A stretch of 64,000 bases of DNA from Sesamum alatum (taxonomy: Eukaryota > Streptophyta > Magnoliopsida > Lamiales > Pedaliaceae), in the NCBI GenBank assembly GCA_034509735.1, contig JACGWO010000002.1:41347855-41411854 (forward strand). Reading direction: 5' to 3'. Both the position numbers and the translations under genes were made by a program. Shown here in pieces: positions 46,741-59,300 of the stretch; the stretch's first letter is position 1; each line of letters begins with the position of its first letter. The notes under the pieces were generated by a model. That model was given only the letters and a program-made list of their open reading frames with translations. It had not been told where the DNA came from and did not search any database.

Positions 46741-47795
46741 TTATTGTTGTCTTCTACGACCCCTCACCGACGCATCAGTTTGTCTTGAATGGCCCTCCCT
46801 TTGTTGGTATTGTTGTCCATCTCGCGTTTGTGGCCAATCCATCTCGTTAGGAATACGTGTGGTTTGGATTCTACCACGATGAATGATGTCACGTAAAGTA
46901 GTATCATGGACCAACTCAAATTATGGAACATCCCAATAATCTTCCGCCATCAAAGGATGAAAAGACTTAGAATATGTTCTCCTGTAAGCCATTATATCAT
47001 AATAGTCCTTCACCATTGATGGGGCACTAATTCTATATGCAGCGCATACCTTTTGAGCATGCGAGCACGGGATGCCGAATTGACTCCATTTGCCACATGA
47101 ACATTCTCGTGTGACAATTTTGACGACGTGAGTGTTGAATCCATGTCCAGTCTGACGTTTTGTCACAACGGAGGCAGACTGTTGGTGCTGGTTGTATCTC
47201 GTCACAGCATGTTCAACACTTTTTTCGAACCAACGTTGGAATAATTTGTTTGCAAAGTCCGTCCATAGTTGGTTGTTGCTTAACATGACACCACTTTTGG
47301 CCATCCTCTCACGAAAATAGTGGACTGAACGAGCAAATGTTATTTCCACTATTGCAGTCACAGGCAATCGACGAGCCCCTTTCAGAACTCCATTGATGCA
47401 CTCTGACATGTTGGTTGTGAGAATTCCGCACCGCCATCCGCCATCGTGAGAAGCTGTCCATTTTTCCTTCTCAATATTCTCTAAGTACACAAACGCTTCT
47501 AATTTGTTAGCCTTTATCTCGTTCATTGTTCGATTGAACTTGCTGATTTGATATTCAGAACCAGCTCTCCAACAAAGGTCCTTCAGTTCGACATTCTTGT
47601 GACGATTGTTGAAATTAGAACATACGTGCCGCAAGCAATATCTGTGCACTCCCTGTGGTGGCACAAAATCTGGAATTTTTTTCACTGCTCTGATGAGACC
47701 TGCATTACGGTCAGAAATAAGACACATCTCAGACCGTCCTCTTATAATATGTTTGCTCAACATTTGAAGAAACCAAGTCCAAGATGCTTCGACTT
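46741..47795 (-). pseudogene. MULE (MuDR-type) transposase, C-terminal half
   Basis: The open frame starts in the TIR junction with EVEASWTWFLQ and continues through LISDRNAGLIRAVKK (second catalytic Asp), HRYCLRHVCSNF, TNMSECINGVLKGARRLPV and a SWIM finger (CSCGKW then GIPCSHAQ). It is uninterrupted for about 290 codons down to a TAA at 46921-46923. The copy at 27.6 kb has a Gln codon at that position, so the true C-terminus was about 60 residues further, at the TAA of 46741-46743. The N-terminal MuDR domain and first catalytic Asp are deleted. It may be transcribed but cannot be an active transposase by itself. Confidence 0.9.
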
Positions 47796-47942
47796 CAGCA
47801 ATTAAAAAAAAAATAAATTTAGGTAAAAGTCGAACTCTGTGAGTTCGACTTTTATCAATTGTGTTATATATATTATAATATTTTTATTTTTGTTATTTTT
47901 TATTTTCTTAATATTAAATAAATAAATAAGCCAATAGTTTGG

Positions 47943-48116
47943 TGCCTCAACCCTCATATGAGCTGTTACTTTAATTCCTACTTTAAAAATTCTTATTTAG
48001 TGAATAATGATTTCTTAATTTAATGATTAAAATTGAGTGAAAGTCATGGGTTCGATCTCATTAAATATCTGGGTATTTATATGATTTTATGTGAGTTATA
48101 ATGTAATTTATGATTG
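47943..48116. other. short spacer between two transposons
   Basis: Contains the tRNA-like B-box phrase GGGTTCGATCTC near 48049, possibly a SINE scrap. Nothing else was seen. Confidence 0.35.
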
Positions 48117-48126
48117 AGTATTGATG

Positions 48127-49220
48127 GGGTTAAATGCAATTTACCCTCTATGTTAAGAGAAATGAACAATTTACCCCCTGTAAAAAATAAAGTAGCAATT
48201 TACCTTCCAGTGTTATAGGAGTTAGAGCAAAATACCCCTTTGACGCGCTTTGTGAAAAACACGTGCCATTGTTTAATTTTTTTTAAATTTTTTAATTTAA
48301 AATTTAAAATAATATTTATGCTCTTATTTCAAGATCGTTGGATCTTGATTAATCTAAGGTCCAAATTTAACGAATAAATCAACGGTGTAGATTTTTTCTT
48401 CAAATAAATTATTTAAATTTGAATAAATAATAATTAAAATTATATATTTTACCTAATTAAATTTGAATATATATTTATACTTTATATATAAGTATTTATA
48501 TATGTATATATGTATATATATACTTAGAGAAAGAGAGAGAGGATGCCGGCGGGAGGTGGCTGCCGGCGCGGAAGAGGGAGGGGCGGATCTAAGCTGAGGA
48601 CACGGATCAAGGAGGAGGGGAGGAGGATGCAGCCAGGGGGAGGCGGATATGTAGGGGGGGCGGGGGGAGATCTGGGCGCGGGGGTGGAGGGGGAGGCGGC
48701 TGCGGCTGCGGCTGCGCTGGCACTGAAGGGGTGTGACGGGCAGCGCGAGGAGGAGGGGGTTGGGCCGGCGGGAGGCGACTGCGCGAGGAAGCGGGAGGCG
48801 GCTGAGCGAGGATGAGGCTATGCCGGTGGGAGTCGGCTGCGTGAAGAGGGGGTTGTGTCGGCGACAGTGCAAGGAAGAGGGGGATGTGTCTGCGGCGGCG
48901 AGAGGCGGGCGGCGATGTCCTCCAAAGGGAAAAAAACATTTTTATATATATTATTTTTATAATTAAGATATAGTATTTAATATATTAAATATTATTTTTT
49001 AATTATATATGTATTAATATATGAAATTAAATATATAATATTTTTTTATTGGTCAAATTTTATTTCAGATGCAGAAAGGGCGCGTGTAATGCAACGCTGG
49101 TCTTAGGGGGGTATTTTGCTCTATTTCTAATAACACAAAGGAGTAAATTAATATTTTATTTTTCACAAGGAGATAAATTGTACATTTCTCTTGACACAGG
49201 GGTTAAATTGCATTTTTCCC
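48127..49220. mobile_element. MULE-like element with a GC-rich cargo (Pack-MULE-like)
   Basis: TIRs of roughly 110-120 bp start GGG(T/A)(T/A)AAATGCAATTTA and contain AAGAGAAATG, AGAGCAAAATACCCC and others, inverted at the other end. Flanking 10-mers AGTATTGATG (48117-48126) and AATATTGATG (49221-49230) match at 9 of 10. The interior is AT-rich except for an abrupt block at about 48540-48925 that is extremely GC-rich, with G and A concentrated on the plus strand and degenerate internal repeats around GCGGGAGGCGGCTG. Open frames through the block exist in several frames, as expected of GC-rich low-complexity DNA, and none is recognisable. MULEs that pick up GC-rich host fragments are known as Pack-MULEs; whether this cargo is captured host DNA is inference. 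Confidence 0.8.
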
Positions 49221-49230
49221 AATATTGATG

Positions 49231-49808
49231 TATTACTTTGAATAGTTCCGTACATTGGTAGAAATACAGTCAACTATACAAAATGGAAAGAATGCCAAAT
49301 ATTTTTCAGACTCAAAACTGATATTAGCATTACATATCCAGCGTCTTTGTTAAGTCTTGTATGTTTTTTACTATTGCCCCTTGAAAATTCGTGCTGAGCT
49401 AAAAACACGATTTTAAGCTAATGGATTCACCACAAGAAATATAATATTACGTGAGGGTTAGTTATCATAATTTAAAGTAAAAAATCATGATGAATCTTAA
49501 TTAACTAGAGGTTTGTAAGATCTATCAGTCGTTTTCATCAGAAGAAGTTAAAACATCAATCATAGTTAAAAATCATAATAAATATTTTGACTATAGTTAA
49601 GTACCATGACAAATATTTTTGTCATAACTAAGATTATGACAAATACTAATTAATCATGGTCAAAATTTGGTTGTGGTTGATAATATTATTGATTTCTCAT
49701 AATTTTTAAATGGTATTAATTCGTAATTAGTACCATCGACCAAGATATAGTACTTATAAATTATCTAACAATACAATTTTGGCAAAAAGATGTGACAGAC
49801 AGAACAAT
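49231..49808. other. intergenic, possible decayed CACTA-type MITE
   Basis: The stretch at about 49430-49690 begins CACCACAAGAAATATAAT and contains repeated ATCATGGTCAAA/CATGACAAATA motifs reminiscent of the CACTA MITEs at 45033 and 55444. The right end is not recognisable and no target duplication is seen. Confidence 0.3.
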
Positions 49809-50300
49809 ATGGTAGTAGCTAGTCCTAATGGGTCGACAAGCCAATAAGAAGAGGGAATTGATTTAAACATGTCTGCCACATCAGAGCTACCTTCTCTATA
49901 CCCAGCTATTCAATTTTTCAATATAATACATTCAGAGGTACCTGTCAACTCGTTTGACATCCCTATTGGTAATTGGGGTAACTCTTGTGACTCAAACACT
50001 AGAGAGCTTGCATTAGGAATGGTTTTCAAGAGTAGAGACCACTTGAAAGTAAGTGTTCAATATTTCTCTGTGTGTTTTGCAAGACTAAAATACCATGTGC
50101 TAGAGAGTTCATCAAAATTGTGTAAGGTTATGCAAATATGATGCAGAGGCGCCCAGGCAAACATAGTACCCATATACAAAACGAAATGGATAGACCCCAC
50201 ACTCATGCATGCCAACAGTACCGGGCAAATCAAGGAACTGCCAGTCGTTAGAATATTGTAATAGTTTAGTGGATCTAACAAATGTTTATTTTCCAAAATC
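49809..50300 (+). pseudogene. MuDR N-terminal transposase fragment
   Basis: From an ATG at 49809 the frame reads MVVASPNGSTSQ, then a TAA, then reopens. Downstream the sequence RELALGMVFKSRDHLKVSVQ followed by YFSV is the start of the MuDR N-terminal domain (LGMxFxSxxxxKxAVxxY pattern). After about 50120 the frame is shifted and degrades (KYDAEAP, CMPTVPGKSRNCQ in other frames). The catalytic and zinc-finger parts are missing. It is adjacent to the PMD remnant that follows, in convergent orientation. Confidence 0.65.
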
Positions 50301-50339
50301 ACATCATATTACATTTTTGTTTCCTAGATACTAGTAATG

Positions 50340-51790
50340 ACCCCCCAGTGCAACATCCTCGATGTCGCCTATTCGTCGAGGGATGTCATCCTACCTCGGC
50401 ACATCAGGGGTGCTTAAATCGAGGCCTTGAAATGGAATAGGTGATATCGCATGATTTCTTCGCTTGTTCAGATCAATGGTAGGTGAATAAGACTTTGAGA
50501 TAAATAACATGTATGGGTGTGTATGCAGTAGAAGGACCGACCATGTTTGTTCGATCATATGCGGTAGATGGACCTGCCAGGTTTGTCGAATCATATGTGC
50601 TAGTAGGACCTACTCGTCTATCACGTGAATGCAAACGTCTTTCACTGGTATTTGGATTCATGGGGATGTCTTGAACCATGAAAACTGACAAAAAATTTGT
50701 TGGTGATACATCTTCACAATGGCATAGTGCATCAACGGATATCTTGTGTTCCATGGCTGAAGATGGGCACAAAACGGCAATCACTGAACATTAGATGCGT
50801 CACCATTATATGGCATCCAAATAAACTACATTATTATACCATTACATCAATATACTCAAATCTATATGGTACGAAACATACTATAAGTAAACAACACCAG
50901 TCCCACATACACCATCCTCCTTCTTCAAGTCCAACATATTCCTGATAATACGGAGGGCATTGTGAGCAGTGTGCATATCGGGTACATGATACAACCACCT
51001 AAAAAGCAGAAGCGCAAAAAAAAAAAAAAAAAAACTAAAATGAAAAGTTGTATTTTACTATTATAGGAATAAATGCATTGTGCGTACCGTGCAATATATG
51101 GAGGGATAGGTAGGATATTTTCATCATCCATTATGGTTGGACGCAAATTTAACCTATTGTTGGAAGGAATCGATTTGAGAATTATAATACGAAACCAAGC
51201 CCATATTTGTAACAACTGTATTGGCCCACCTATTTTGGTTTTTCCCCTCTGCGATGTTGTACACAACTCTTTCTAGAGATAAGCCAACATTGTTGTACCC
51301 CAATTTGAGGTACCACCTTCATAAATATCTTCTATATACATAATAAAACAATGAGATAGTGTTACCCATAATATTGAAACACAATACACCATCAATAATG
51401 CAAAAAACACATATTCGTACTTCTTGGAATACCTCCTCCAGAGGGCTATTATTATCACTTGTGTTTCCTAACAAATATTCATGTAATGTAGTGAGTTTTT
51501 TTCGAGAATATCTTATGCAACCCTCGTCTAGGCGAAACACCAACCATTGGTAGCAATAATTTTGTCATTGTTCATTAGTCCACTTGGAATGTACTCTTGT
51601 AATAAGATTACCTTCAATTGGATGGGCTCACACAATTACAATGTCCAGAAATTGTGATAGTCGTCTCACCAATAGAGTAATGGAAAGTATGAGTCTCGGG
51701 TCTCCATCTCTCGATTAACACAGTAATAAGGTGTTCATCAATCTCAACATGCCCATACTATAACCCTAAAAAACACATGTTCTACAATAC
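50340..51790 (-). pseudogene. plant mobile domain (PMD) gene remnant
   Basis: The minus strand, read from about 51785 leftward, gives [20 protein letters not shown] followed by [12 protein letters not shown], the hallmark start of the transposon-type plant mobile domain. Near 51190-51230 it reads IGGPIQLLQIWAWFRI, the second hallmark of the fold. The low-complexity C-terminal part at about 50390-50780 has repeated AGPSTAYD/VGPSTAYTP phrases, like AGPSTMHTP in the PMD fragment at 28.6-29.5 kb. Stops and frame changes occur throughout, including a stop just before the first motif. PMD proteins such as MAIN and MAIL1 are known in plants, and related genes are carried by transposable elements. 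This copy is dead. Confidence 0.75.
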
Positions 51791-51830
51791 CTGCAGAACA
51801 CGGTGACGTGGGTCAGCTGAAGAACCTGAA

Positions 51831-53449
51831 AAAAAGAAATATCGCCACGTCGAATATGTAAAACTATGTCATGGGCTTCCGACACATTTATAGATCAATG
51901 ATTTGCATGTCCGTACAACACACTTGTATCACGTGAATCAAAATTAACTATAATTCTACTCTCAATATAAGAATATATGTTTTTTCCTGCTTGAAACGAT
52001 TTGTTCTCCTTCAACCATTTCTTTTCTCTTGCACCATATTTCACAAGTGCAAATGAGGTCCTTCATAAGCAGGCGTTTATAAGGGGTGGTGATGTTCGGC
52101 CCTTATTCAAATTGTTCATGGGTCAAAAGACCCGTGAACCACTTCTCATTGAACTGCTGCAACTGACAACGGTTCTACACGTTAGAACAATTGCTAGTGG
52201 CAGTGTGACGCATGCATGCGTTAAATCATTGTAAAGTTTTACACATTTTTTTATTTTTTATTTTTTTAAATGCAAAACCACCATTTGACTAGATGGTTTT
52301 GCATAAATTTTTAAAACTTTTAAAATTGTAATATTTTTTTAACAATTTATAAATAATTTTCCATACATTTTCATATAAGTAGAGTGGATCAAGTCGACAA
52401 GTTTGTTTAATGATCATCCAACATACATTGACAGAAAACTACATAGCACTGAAAATTGAAGGATTAGACAAAGAAGATCATATCAGAAGAAAGTGGTGGG
52501 GAGTTGTTAGCAGCAGCTTTTTATTTAGTACCCAATGAACCCGAATTCCCAGCACTTTCTTGTAGGAGCCACGTTGGCATCACATGGTGGGACACGTGTC
52601 AGAGAGAGATTATTCAAAAGGGCTAATGGGCCCCATTTGGCCCAAAAACAGCTCCAATTTAAATTGTCTTCTACTTTGCAGACATGGCCCGTACGGTCCG
52701 CCTGCTCTTTGCGTGACCACCACCCGCTTTTCGTTACCATTTTCTCCTCCATGGGCCCCACCCCCGCCCTTCATTTATCTTCACAATTCAATTATTACTC
52801 TATTTTTCACAAAATACACTCAAATTAACTTTCAATCATGTATTAATTAACTTAATAGCTAATGTTGATATTTTATAAATAAGTTTGAGGTTATAAATAC
52901 GTTCGAATTCGATCAGACGTATGTGTATTTTTTACCATATTTTTCTATTGATATATCGATCGAATTGATGTATTATGTAATTTATTGAAACATTAATGTA
53001 CGACGACGTAATTATCATTTCTGAAAAAGAAAATAATCATAAAGAATGATGATAGCTTGCTCTCCTCGAACTATCATTATATATAAAAAAGATTATATTA
53101 GTAACAAAATTCAAATAATAATACAAAAAAATATTATTAATAATATATATTAAACGATAATAATTTTTCTTTCATCACGTCACAAATGTTACGGGCGATA
53201 AAAATTGTGTATGAATTGTTACTACTAATAATCAGTGATGTAATAGTCACGTAAAACTTATGCATTAAGCTATAACTGTAGATGGATAAACGGCACATAT
53301 ATATAGTGACGACTTACTCATAATAAATATACCAGACGCAAAATTATAATGACATGTGTGTCACATTATTAAAATTATATGAATCATATTGTGACAACAT
53401 ATAAATTAATTATATTCGCTAAATACATATTATATGAAAAAAAAAAAAA
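51831..53449. other. intergenic DNA, partly GC-richer
   Basis: Open frames at about 52001-52234 and 52535-52828 show no motif. The patch 52540-52790 is GC-richer and contains a G-box-like ACACGTGTC (about 52589), so it could be a displaced promoter fragment. AT-rich spacer follows. No gene was recognised. Confidence 0.4.
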
Positions 53450-53464
53450 AATATAAGCAACCTT

Positions 53465-53697
53465 TGTGATATTGTAAACGTGCAAATTAATCCCGTATGA
53501 AAAATAAAATAATAATTTACCTTTCTTTATTTTTTAAAATGAATCAATTTACCTCCCTGTGTTTTTCAAAATCTAGGGAGGTAAATTGCTCCATTTCAAA
53601 GAATACAGGTAGGTAAATTGCTATTCTTTTTTTTTTATAGGGGGTTAATTTACTTATTTGCAATATCACATAGAGGTAAATTACAATAAACCCCATA
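53465..53697. mobile_element. short foldback MITE-like element (about 230 bp)
   Basis: The two halves are inverted repeats: GTGATATTG, AATTTACCT, GAATCAATTTACCTCCCTG on the left pair with their complements on the right, around a centre at about 53570-53580. It resembles the TIR text of the 48127-49220 element. No clear target duplication was found, so ends are approximate. Confidence 0.55.
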
Positions 53698-55443
53698 TTA
53701 TATATATATTAATTATAATTCTGATATCATCATAAAACAATTGCATCGCTAATATTATTTTCTCCCTTCATAAATACGAGCCAAACATGTCTCATTTTCT
53801 TGGAACAACATTTCCAACTGAGTATATATGACTTATATTCCTTAAATTCTAATTTATATCCAACGTCCATGCAAATTGCTCCATATTACATATATATATA
53901 TATATTATCTCTGCATATCGCGATTTTGGACTATGTTGACTTAATAATTTTATTTATTTTATTGCATGGGAACATAATAATGAATTCAATATATATCTTC
54001 ATATAAAATGCAACTATTATATATATATAATTATAACAATAAATAAATAATACAGGGGAGATGGGCAAGATGTTGCCTGCACGTAGAAAAAGCTAACACA
54101 CACAATATTATTAATTAAGAGTGGCTGTACATATATATATATATATGTATATATAAAAAGATAAATAAAAGGAATTATTATTAAATGAGAAAAAGAATTG
54201 CATTCTTCAAGACGGAGAAGGGAAGCATGTGATATGTTCACCATGCCTGCAGGCCACACTTCCCCAGTTAATTACTTTTACGGGATGCAGAAAATTCAGA
54301 AATATTAAATTAAATACGGATGAGTATAATTAATATTTATTCATAATTTGGAAATAAATTTTGATAAATAATTACACAGAATGCAAGAAATGATAATTAG
54401 CTCTAGCGAATACAACATTCAGTGTGGAGATTCCATGCAGTTGACAAAGGAAAATTGGGATGATCATGCATGCAATTATTAGTTGTGCCAATTAACTATT
54501 ACGAATTAATGAAGTAATATTAAATGTTTTCTCAACCATGCAGTTTGCAACACACACAAAAAAAAAAAAAAAAACATTTTTAACAAAATATTAAGTCATA
54601 TGTGGTTCCAAAATAATCACTAAACCTATTGATATATATTATCTAATTAAACATTTATGTATGTATAGTTTCTAATTGTTAATTTTAGTCACAATTTTAT
54701 GTATATATTTTTTTTTTATCACTAACTATTGTTAGCAACAACATTTAGGGATGATCATATTTATACCTCGTGATATATGGTCTATAGAGGTAGTTTGTAT
54801 AATAATGTTGACGTTTCTTATGGTTGTATTTAATTTTTCAAAAGATATAGATGATTTATATATAGATTATAGGTTATGGGGTGTAAATGTAATTTACCCT
54901 AACTTTTTATAAAATAATTGTCTATATTGATTTTGTATGTTATATTACACTTGACACATAGACATTATATATATAAAAGATTTCCTTAGATATAAATCGG
55001 TGTAGAACTGTAGGTCATATATATATATATATGTGCTGAAATATTAAAATACATAAATAGATGATTCCATTCGCATAATTAATTAGTTTTCAAGAATATT
55101 ATCCAATATTCCTCTCTCTCTAAAAAAAAAAAAAAGAAAAGAAAACTTACACGGACGACTTTTCCAAAACTAATACAAGGTATCTGTTCAAAATCAAGTT
55201 ATAATTAGTACAACCTGTACGTACTAAGTTGTAAATGAATCTCTATGCAGAAAAAAAGAACAAAATGAAGAATCTCCCGCCCTCATATGATGGGATCATG
55301 ATTCTGCAAATCAAATCTTAACCCTAGCTGAGTTCTTGAACTTGATGCATATTTTCGAATTTTATGAATGCATTAATACTTTAATAAATTGATCATTAAT
55401 ATATCAGTTTAATCATTACATTAATATTTGAGCAATAAAAATT
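53698..55443. other. AT-rich intergenic DNA with AT microsatellites
   Basis: Several short (TA)n runs, for example near 53890-53905, 54130-54150 and 55018-55033. No gene was recognised. Confidence 0.5.
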
Positions 55444-55763
55444 CACTAGAAAAAAAATTTTAATATTAGCTACATTTTTAATAACCATAGTAAAAACCGT
55501 GATAAATAACTATTATTAACTACAGTTAAATAAAAACTGATGCAAATACTAGTTTTTCCACCATGAAAAACTAATTTGCCACGGCTTTTAGCCATGGTAA
55601 AAACATTCGCCATGACTTTTAGCCATGACAAATGTTTTAGCCACCCTCGCAAAAACCACGGCCGGCAACCGTTGCGTGGCCGTGGTCAATGACTATTCGC
55701 TACGGTTATATAGTATTAACCATGACAATTAACCATGGTTAAATGTCATACTTTTTTGTAGTG
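55444..55763. mobile_element. CACTA-type MITE, second copy (320 bp)
   Basis: It begins CACTAGAAAAAAA and ends TTTTTTGTAGTG. The inner sequence (TTAGCCATGACAAATGTTTT, CCACCCTCGCAAAAA and others) matches the element at 45033-45322. The 3-bp flanks do not match, so the insertion duplication has decayed or the ends are shifted. Confidence 0.75.
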
Positions 55764-55803
55764 CTATGACATTAATATAACTAATTAAGAATAATAAAAT
55801 AAA

Positions 55804-56334
55804 GGGATAATTACACTCCACACGTTTGAGGTTTAGTGTAATTACACATGGACCCTTTGTGGTTTAGAAAATTATATTTAGTACCCCTGATGTTTGCTTC
55901 TGTTTAACAAATAAGTCCATCTGTTAGTCAAAATTTACCGAATTTATTGATATTAATGAAAAGATTGGATAATAACTTATATTTACCCCAATTGACTTAT
56001 TACTGAAATATTGCAGGTCAATAAATCTTTTTATGACCAAATTACCCTTATACATCTTCACACGTTAATGCATGTGCGAAAGTAGATCCTCATCGTTATA
56101 AGGATAGTTTAGTCGGAAGAAAAATTATGTGACCTGCAATAAGTTAATAATAAGTCAATCGAATAAAAATATTACTTTTTTTTTGTTAATATCGATAAAT
56201 TCAGTGAACTTACTTACGGATGAACCTATTGTTAGACATAAGCAAATCTTAGGGGCACTAGATATAATTTTTTAAATTACATGGAGTTTATGTGTAATTA
56301 TACAAAATATCAGGGAATGGAGTGTAATTATCAC
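55804..56334. mobile_element. MULE-type MITE, family B, copy 2 (531 bp)
   Basis: The left end GGGATAATTACACTCC pairs with the right end GAGTGTAATTATCAC. Flanks TAAAATAAA and TAAAATGAA match at 8 of 9. Inner blocks match the element at 43977-44501 in the same orientation. Non-coding. Confidence 0.82.
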
Positions 56335-59300
56335 TAAAATGAATTATAATAAGCTCATATAAAATAAGACAAACACTCACACTTCGTAGGACTCGAACCC
56401 ATGACCTCGAAATTTATGAGTTTCAATAAAATAAAAGCATTACTAAAAATTATGCACGTAAGTATTGCATGTCAAACAATATTACTAAAAATTATGCGCG
56501 CATGTACAGCGTGCCACCATTTTTACTGATGTTAAAAAAAACATTTAAAAGTACCCAATTTGAAAAAAAACAAAAAAAAAAAGTAAAAAGGAAACTAACT
56601 CTGCATGTTCCCTTAACATTTTTGTGGCTCAAAGTAGTCAGTCTTGGCATCTTGGGGTTGCCACCCATTGACTTGTGGTGGCATCACAGATTTTTAGGGT
56701 TTTTAAACTTCCCAAAAACAAAGAAAAGAAATGAGCAAGTTGTCAAATAAAGAAAGAAATTAGAAATTTGGGAAATGGTGAATCCAAACAAAACCTCAAT
56801 GCATTTCGTTACGTAGTACAAACCAAAACCTCTGGAGCCTTTGTCGAATCTAATGTACTTTGGTTTCTTGTCCTTAAGTCCATGTTTTCTTGCAACTTGG
56901 TGTTTGGCTGCAGAAACTCCGATCATCCCCCACACCTACCTCTAATTACTTTGTCTTTGCTAATCCCACACGTCTCTTTTAATTACCATTTTCATTAATT
57001 ATATGCACCACTACCAACAATTAATTACTCTCTCTCTCTCTCTCTCTCTTTAAACCTTTTCATCTCCGAACCCCAAGACATTATTATTGGATTAAGTGTT
57101 TGGTAATACGTTGTTAATTTCTTGTTAATTACTGAGTTAATGTCTTGTCTTTAGCTAATCAAGTACTGGGCTTCTAATTGGCATGCAACTGTTTAATTAA
57201 ACTAGGTTTTCGGGTATAATAATCTCGGCGTAAACGGTCCGATTTGCAGTAATATAATTAAAAAAATTAATCTAATTACATTCTAATTATTAACATATGA
57301 TAAGAATGAATGAGCTTTTAATTTCTATATGGTGGCAATTATTGATCTCTGACTTGGTAGTTAGAGTTGTTTATACTCAAACTTTATATCAACTATTAAG
57401 AGTTGGATGTTTGTCTCAACTATGTTATATATATAAATACTTACTTCCATCTCCAAATTACATGTAATAAGGTCAAATGATTTAATTTTTGGACCATTTT
57501 TTTTATAAGGGAAAGAAAATATTGATCATATTTTTCATTTTAGTCAAATCAATAATATTGTTGTTTAACTGGTTTTAAATAGAATGCGGGAATATCATAT
57601 GCGTTTCAAATATTTTTTTTCTCGTTTTTATGTTTGTAAGTGGATCGAATATCATGGCAAGATAATCATAATCTCATGATTTATCAACATATTCCCATGA
57701 ATATGCTATAGTTGTAGAAATTATTAATTTGTTGTAAGACTATAATTATCGACCCTTCAAATTTTGTAATTTTTATTGTTATGTGGAAAAGGGATTGACC
57801 ATTTTTTAACTTATTTTTGTGTTTGTGCATATTTAACAGTTTGTGATGAGACGAAAGAAGAAGGAATGTACACAAACTTCAGTGCAGTCTTTTCTTAGCT
57901 AAGTGCCATTGTGCTTACAACATAATGGTCAAAAACCCTCTATTACACACACACAAATATATATATACAAGTGTCTGTGTGATGCGGGATATGATGCGAT
58001 TTGTGTCATGTTGTACAAAATATTGACCGTTTTGTCTAGGGCATTACAGATTTGTGTTTGAAAAGACAATTCGTTAAGATAAGAAATCTTTCTACTTATA
58101 AACCGTTCAAACTCCTCGATTTCAATCAATATGAAACGTGTACCAATATTAATGTGTATGTATATCATATGGAAATTCAGGAGGCATCTCCGATTTAAGT
58201 TGATAATGTCTGGAAGATCTAAAATTAATATATACTTATTATGTGATTGATATATGGTATAAAATGAGAAAAGAATCATAAAATAAACATAAATACACTT
58301 GCCCCGATATTAATAATTTTACTCGTGTAGTTGTTAATTAGCACTAAATTCTCTACAAAAATACGATTAGTTCTGTTTGTCCCAACAGACGAAAAAATTA
58401 AAAAAAAAAAAAAAAGAGAGAGAGAAGGAAAGAATTAGAGAGAATCTATAAATTCCAAGATGCCCAATGATTTAACAATTATGAACATGACAAAATTTAA
58501 CTTTAGTCATATTATGGACAAAAGAAAAATGAATTATCTAAGCACAAAGTGATGAAGTATAGTCCAAATTTATGAAACTACAAATCGGCAAAATCACTCA
58601 TACTTCTCCCTGATATTTTCCCCTCATTTAGGACAAACCTTCTCTAATTATGGCCAGGTAATTAAGATGGCGAGACCTTAACAACTAATCATTCCTTGAC
58701 ACCTAATACGCCTTAATTAGTGCTTTAGCATAATTCACACCAAACAATACCTAATCAAACGTGATAACCTCTATTCCACTTTTATAATCCAAGAAATTTA
58801 ATTAAAGGGTCTTAATTAATTATGTTAATCTTGTGGTCTCATGTATACAAAACAAATTTTGCTAATTAATCAAGATATAATTTTCCTTAATTTGGACAAT
58901 AGCCCTTTTATGTTTTTGTTGCGTATGGTCATTGACCATATAATAAACTCCAACATCGTATATTCTGACATCATTTTTTCGTTCTTCTGATGAAAGAAAT
59001 ACATATGAAGACATTGTGTGGCATCTGTACCTGACCATGTTTTAAATACCGCAACTAATTAGTACTTATTTTGTTGCTAGCTAGCATTTGAAAAGACGAG
59101 GTTGTTCATACTCGTTTATGTACTCATATTATTTTAATGATGACTTTTAAACAGTGCGGGATGTATCATATTAGTAATTGAACATATATTGTGTTGACAT
59201 GACATGAACTAATCTTTTCGATACTATCGTCATACACTCGGTTTATATAGAACTCTTCAGAAAAACAAGAAAAGTGATTATTGATCATGAACACAGACCA

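Larger units (their letters stand above)
46332..47932. mobile_element. internally deleted MULE, copy 2 (1,601 bp)
   Basis: The left end is GGGTTATTTATTTATTTAAT and the right end its near-complement. TIRs of about 110-160 bp include the ATATATAACACAATTGGTAA segment and GTCGAACTC palindromes. A perfect 10-bp target duplication, AATAGTTTGG, flanks it at 46322-46331 and 47933-47942. Inside is only the C-terminal half of a transposase gene on the minus strand, nearly identical to the one at 27.6-28.6 kb. There is no PMD part: the transposase runs directly into the right TIR at about 47787-47796. Confidence 0.93.

Noticed and set aside
48453..48939. Several overlapping open frames with Pro/Arg- or Gly-rich products in the GC-rich block
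   Set aside because: GC-rich, low-complexity DNA lacks stop codons in most frames by composition alone. The frames lie inside a transposable element and show no domain.
49435..49690. Possible third CACTA-type MITE starting CACCACAAGAAA
   Set aside because: Internal motifs are reminiscent, but the right terminus and 3-bp duplication could not be found.
52535..52828. 97-codon open frame in a GC-richer patch
   Set aside because: No recognisable motif, and overlapping frames are also open; G-box-like content suggests promoter-like DNA instead.
57000..57160. CT microsatellite followed by leader-like sequence, considered as a gene start or MIR promoter
   Set aside because: No coding frame, hairpin with a familiar mature miRNA, or TATA box could be supported downstream.
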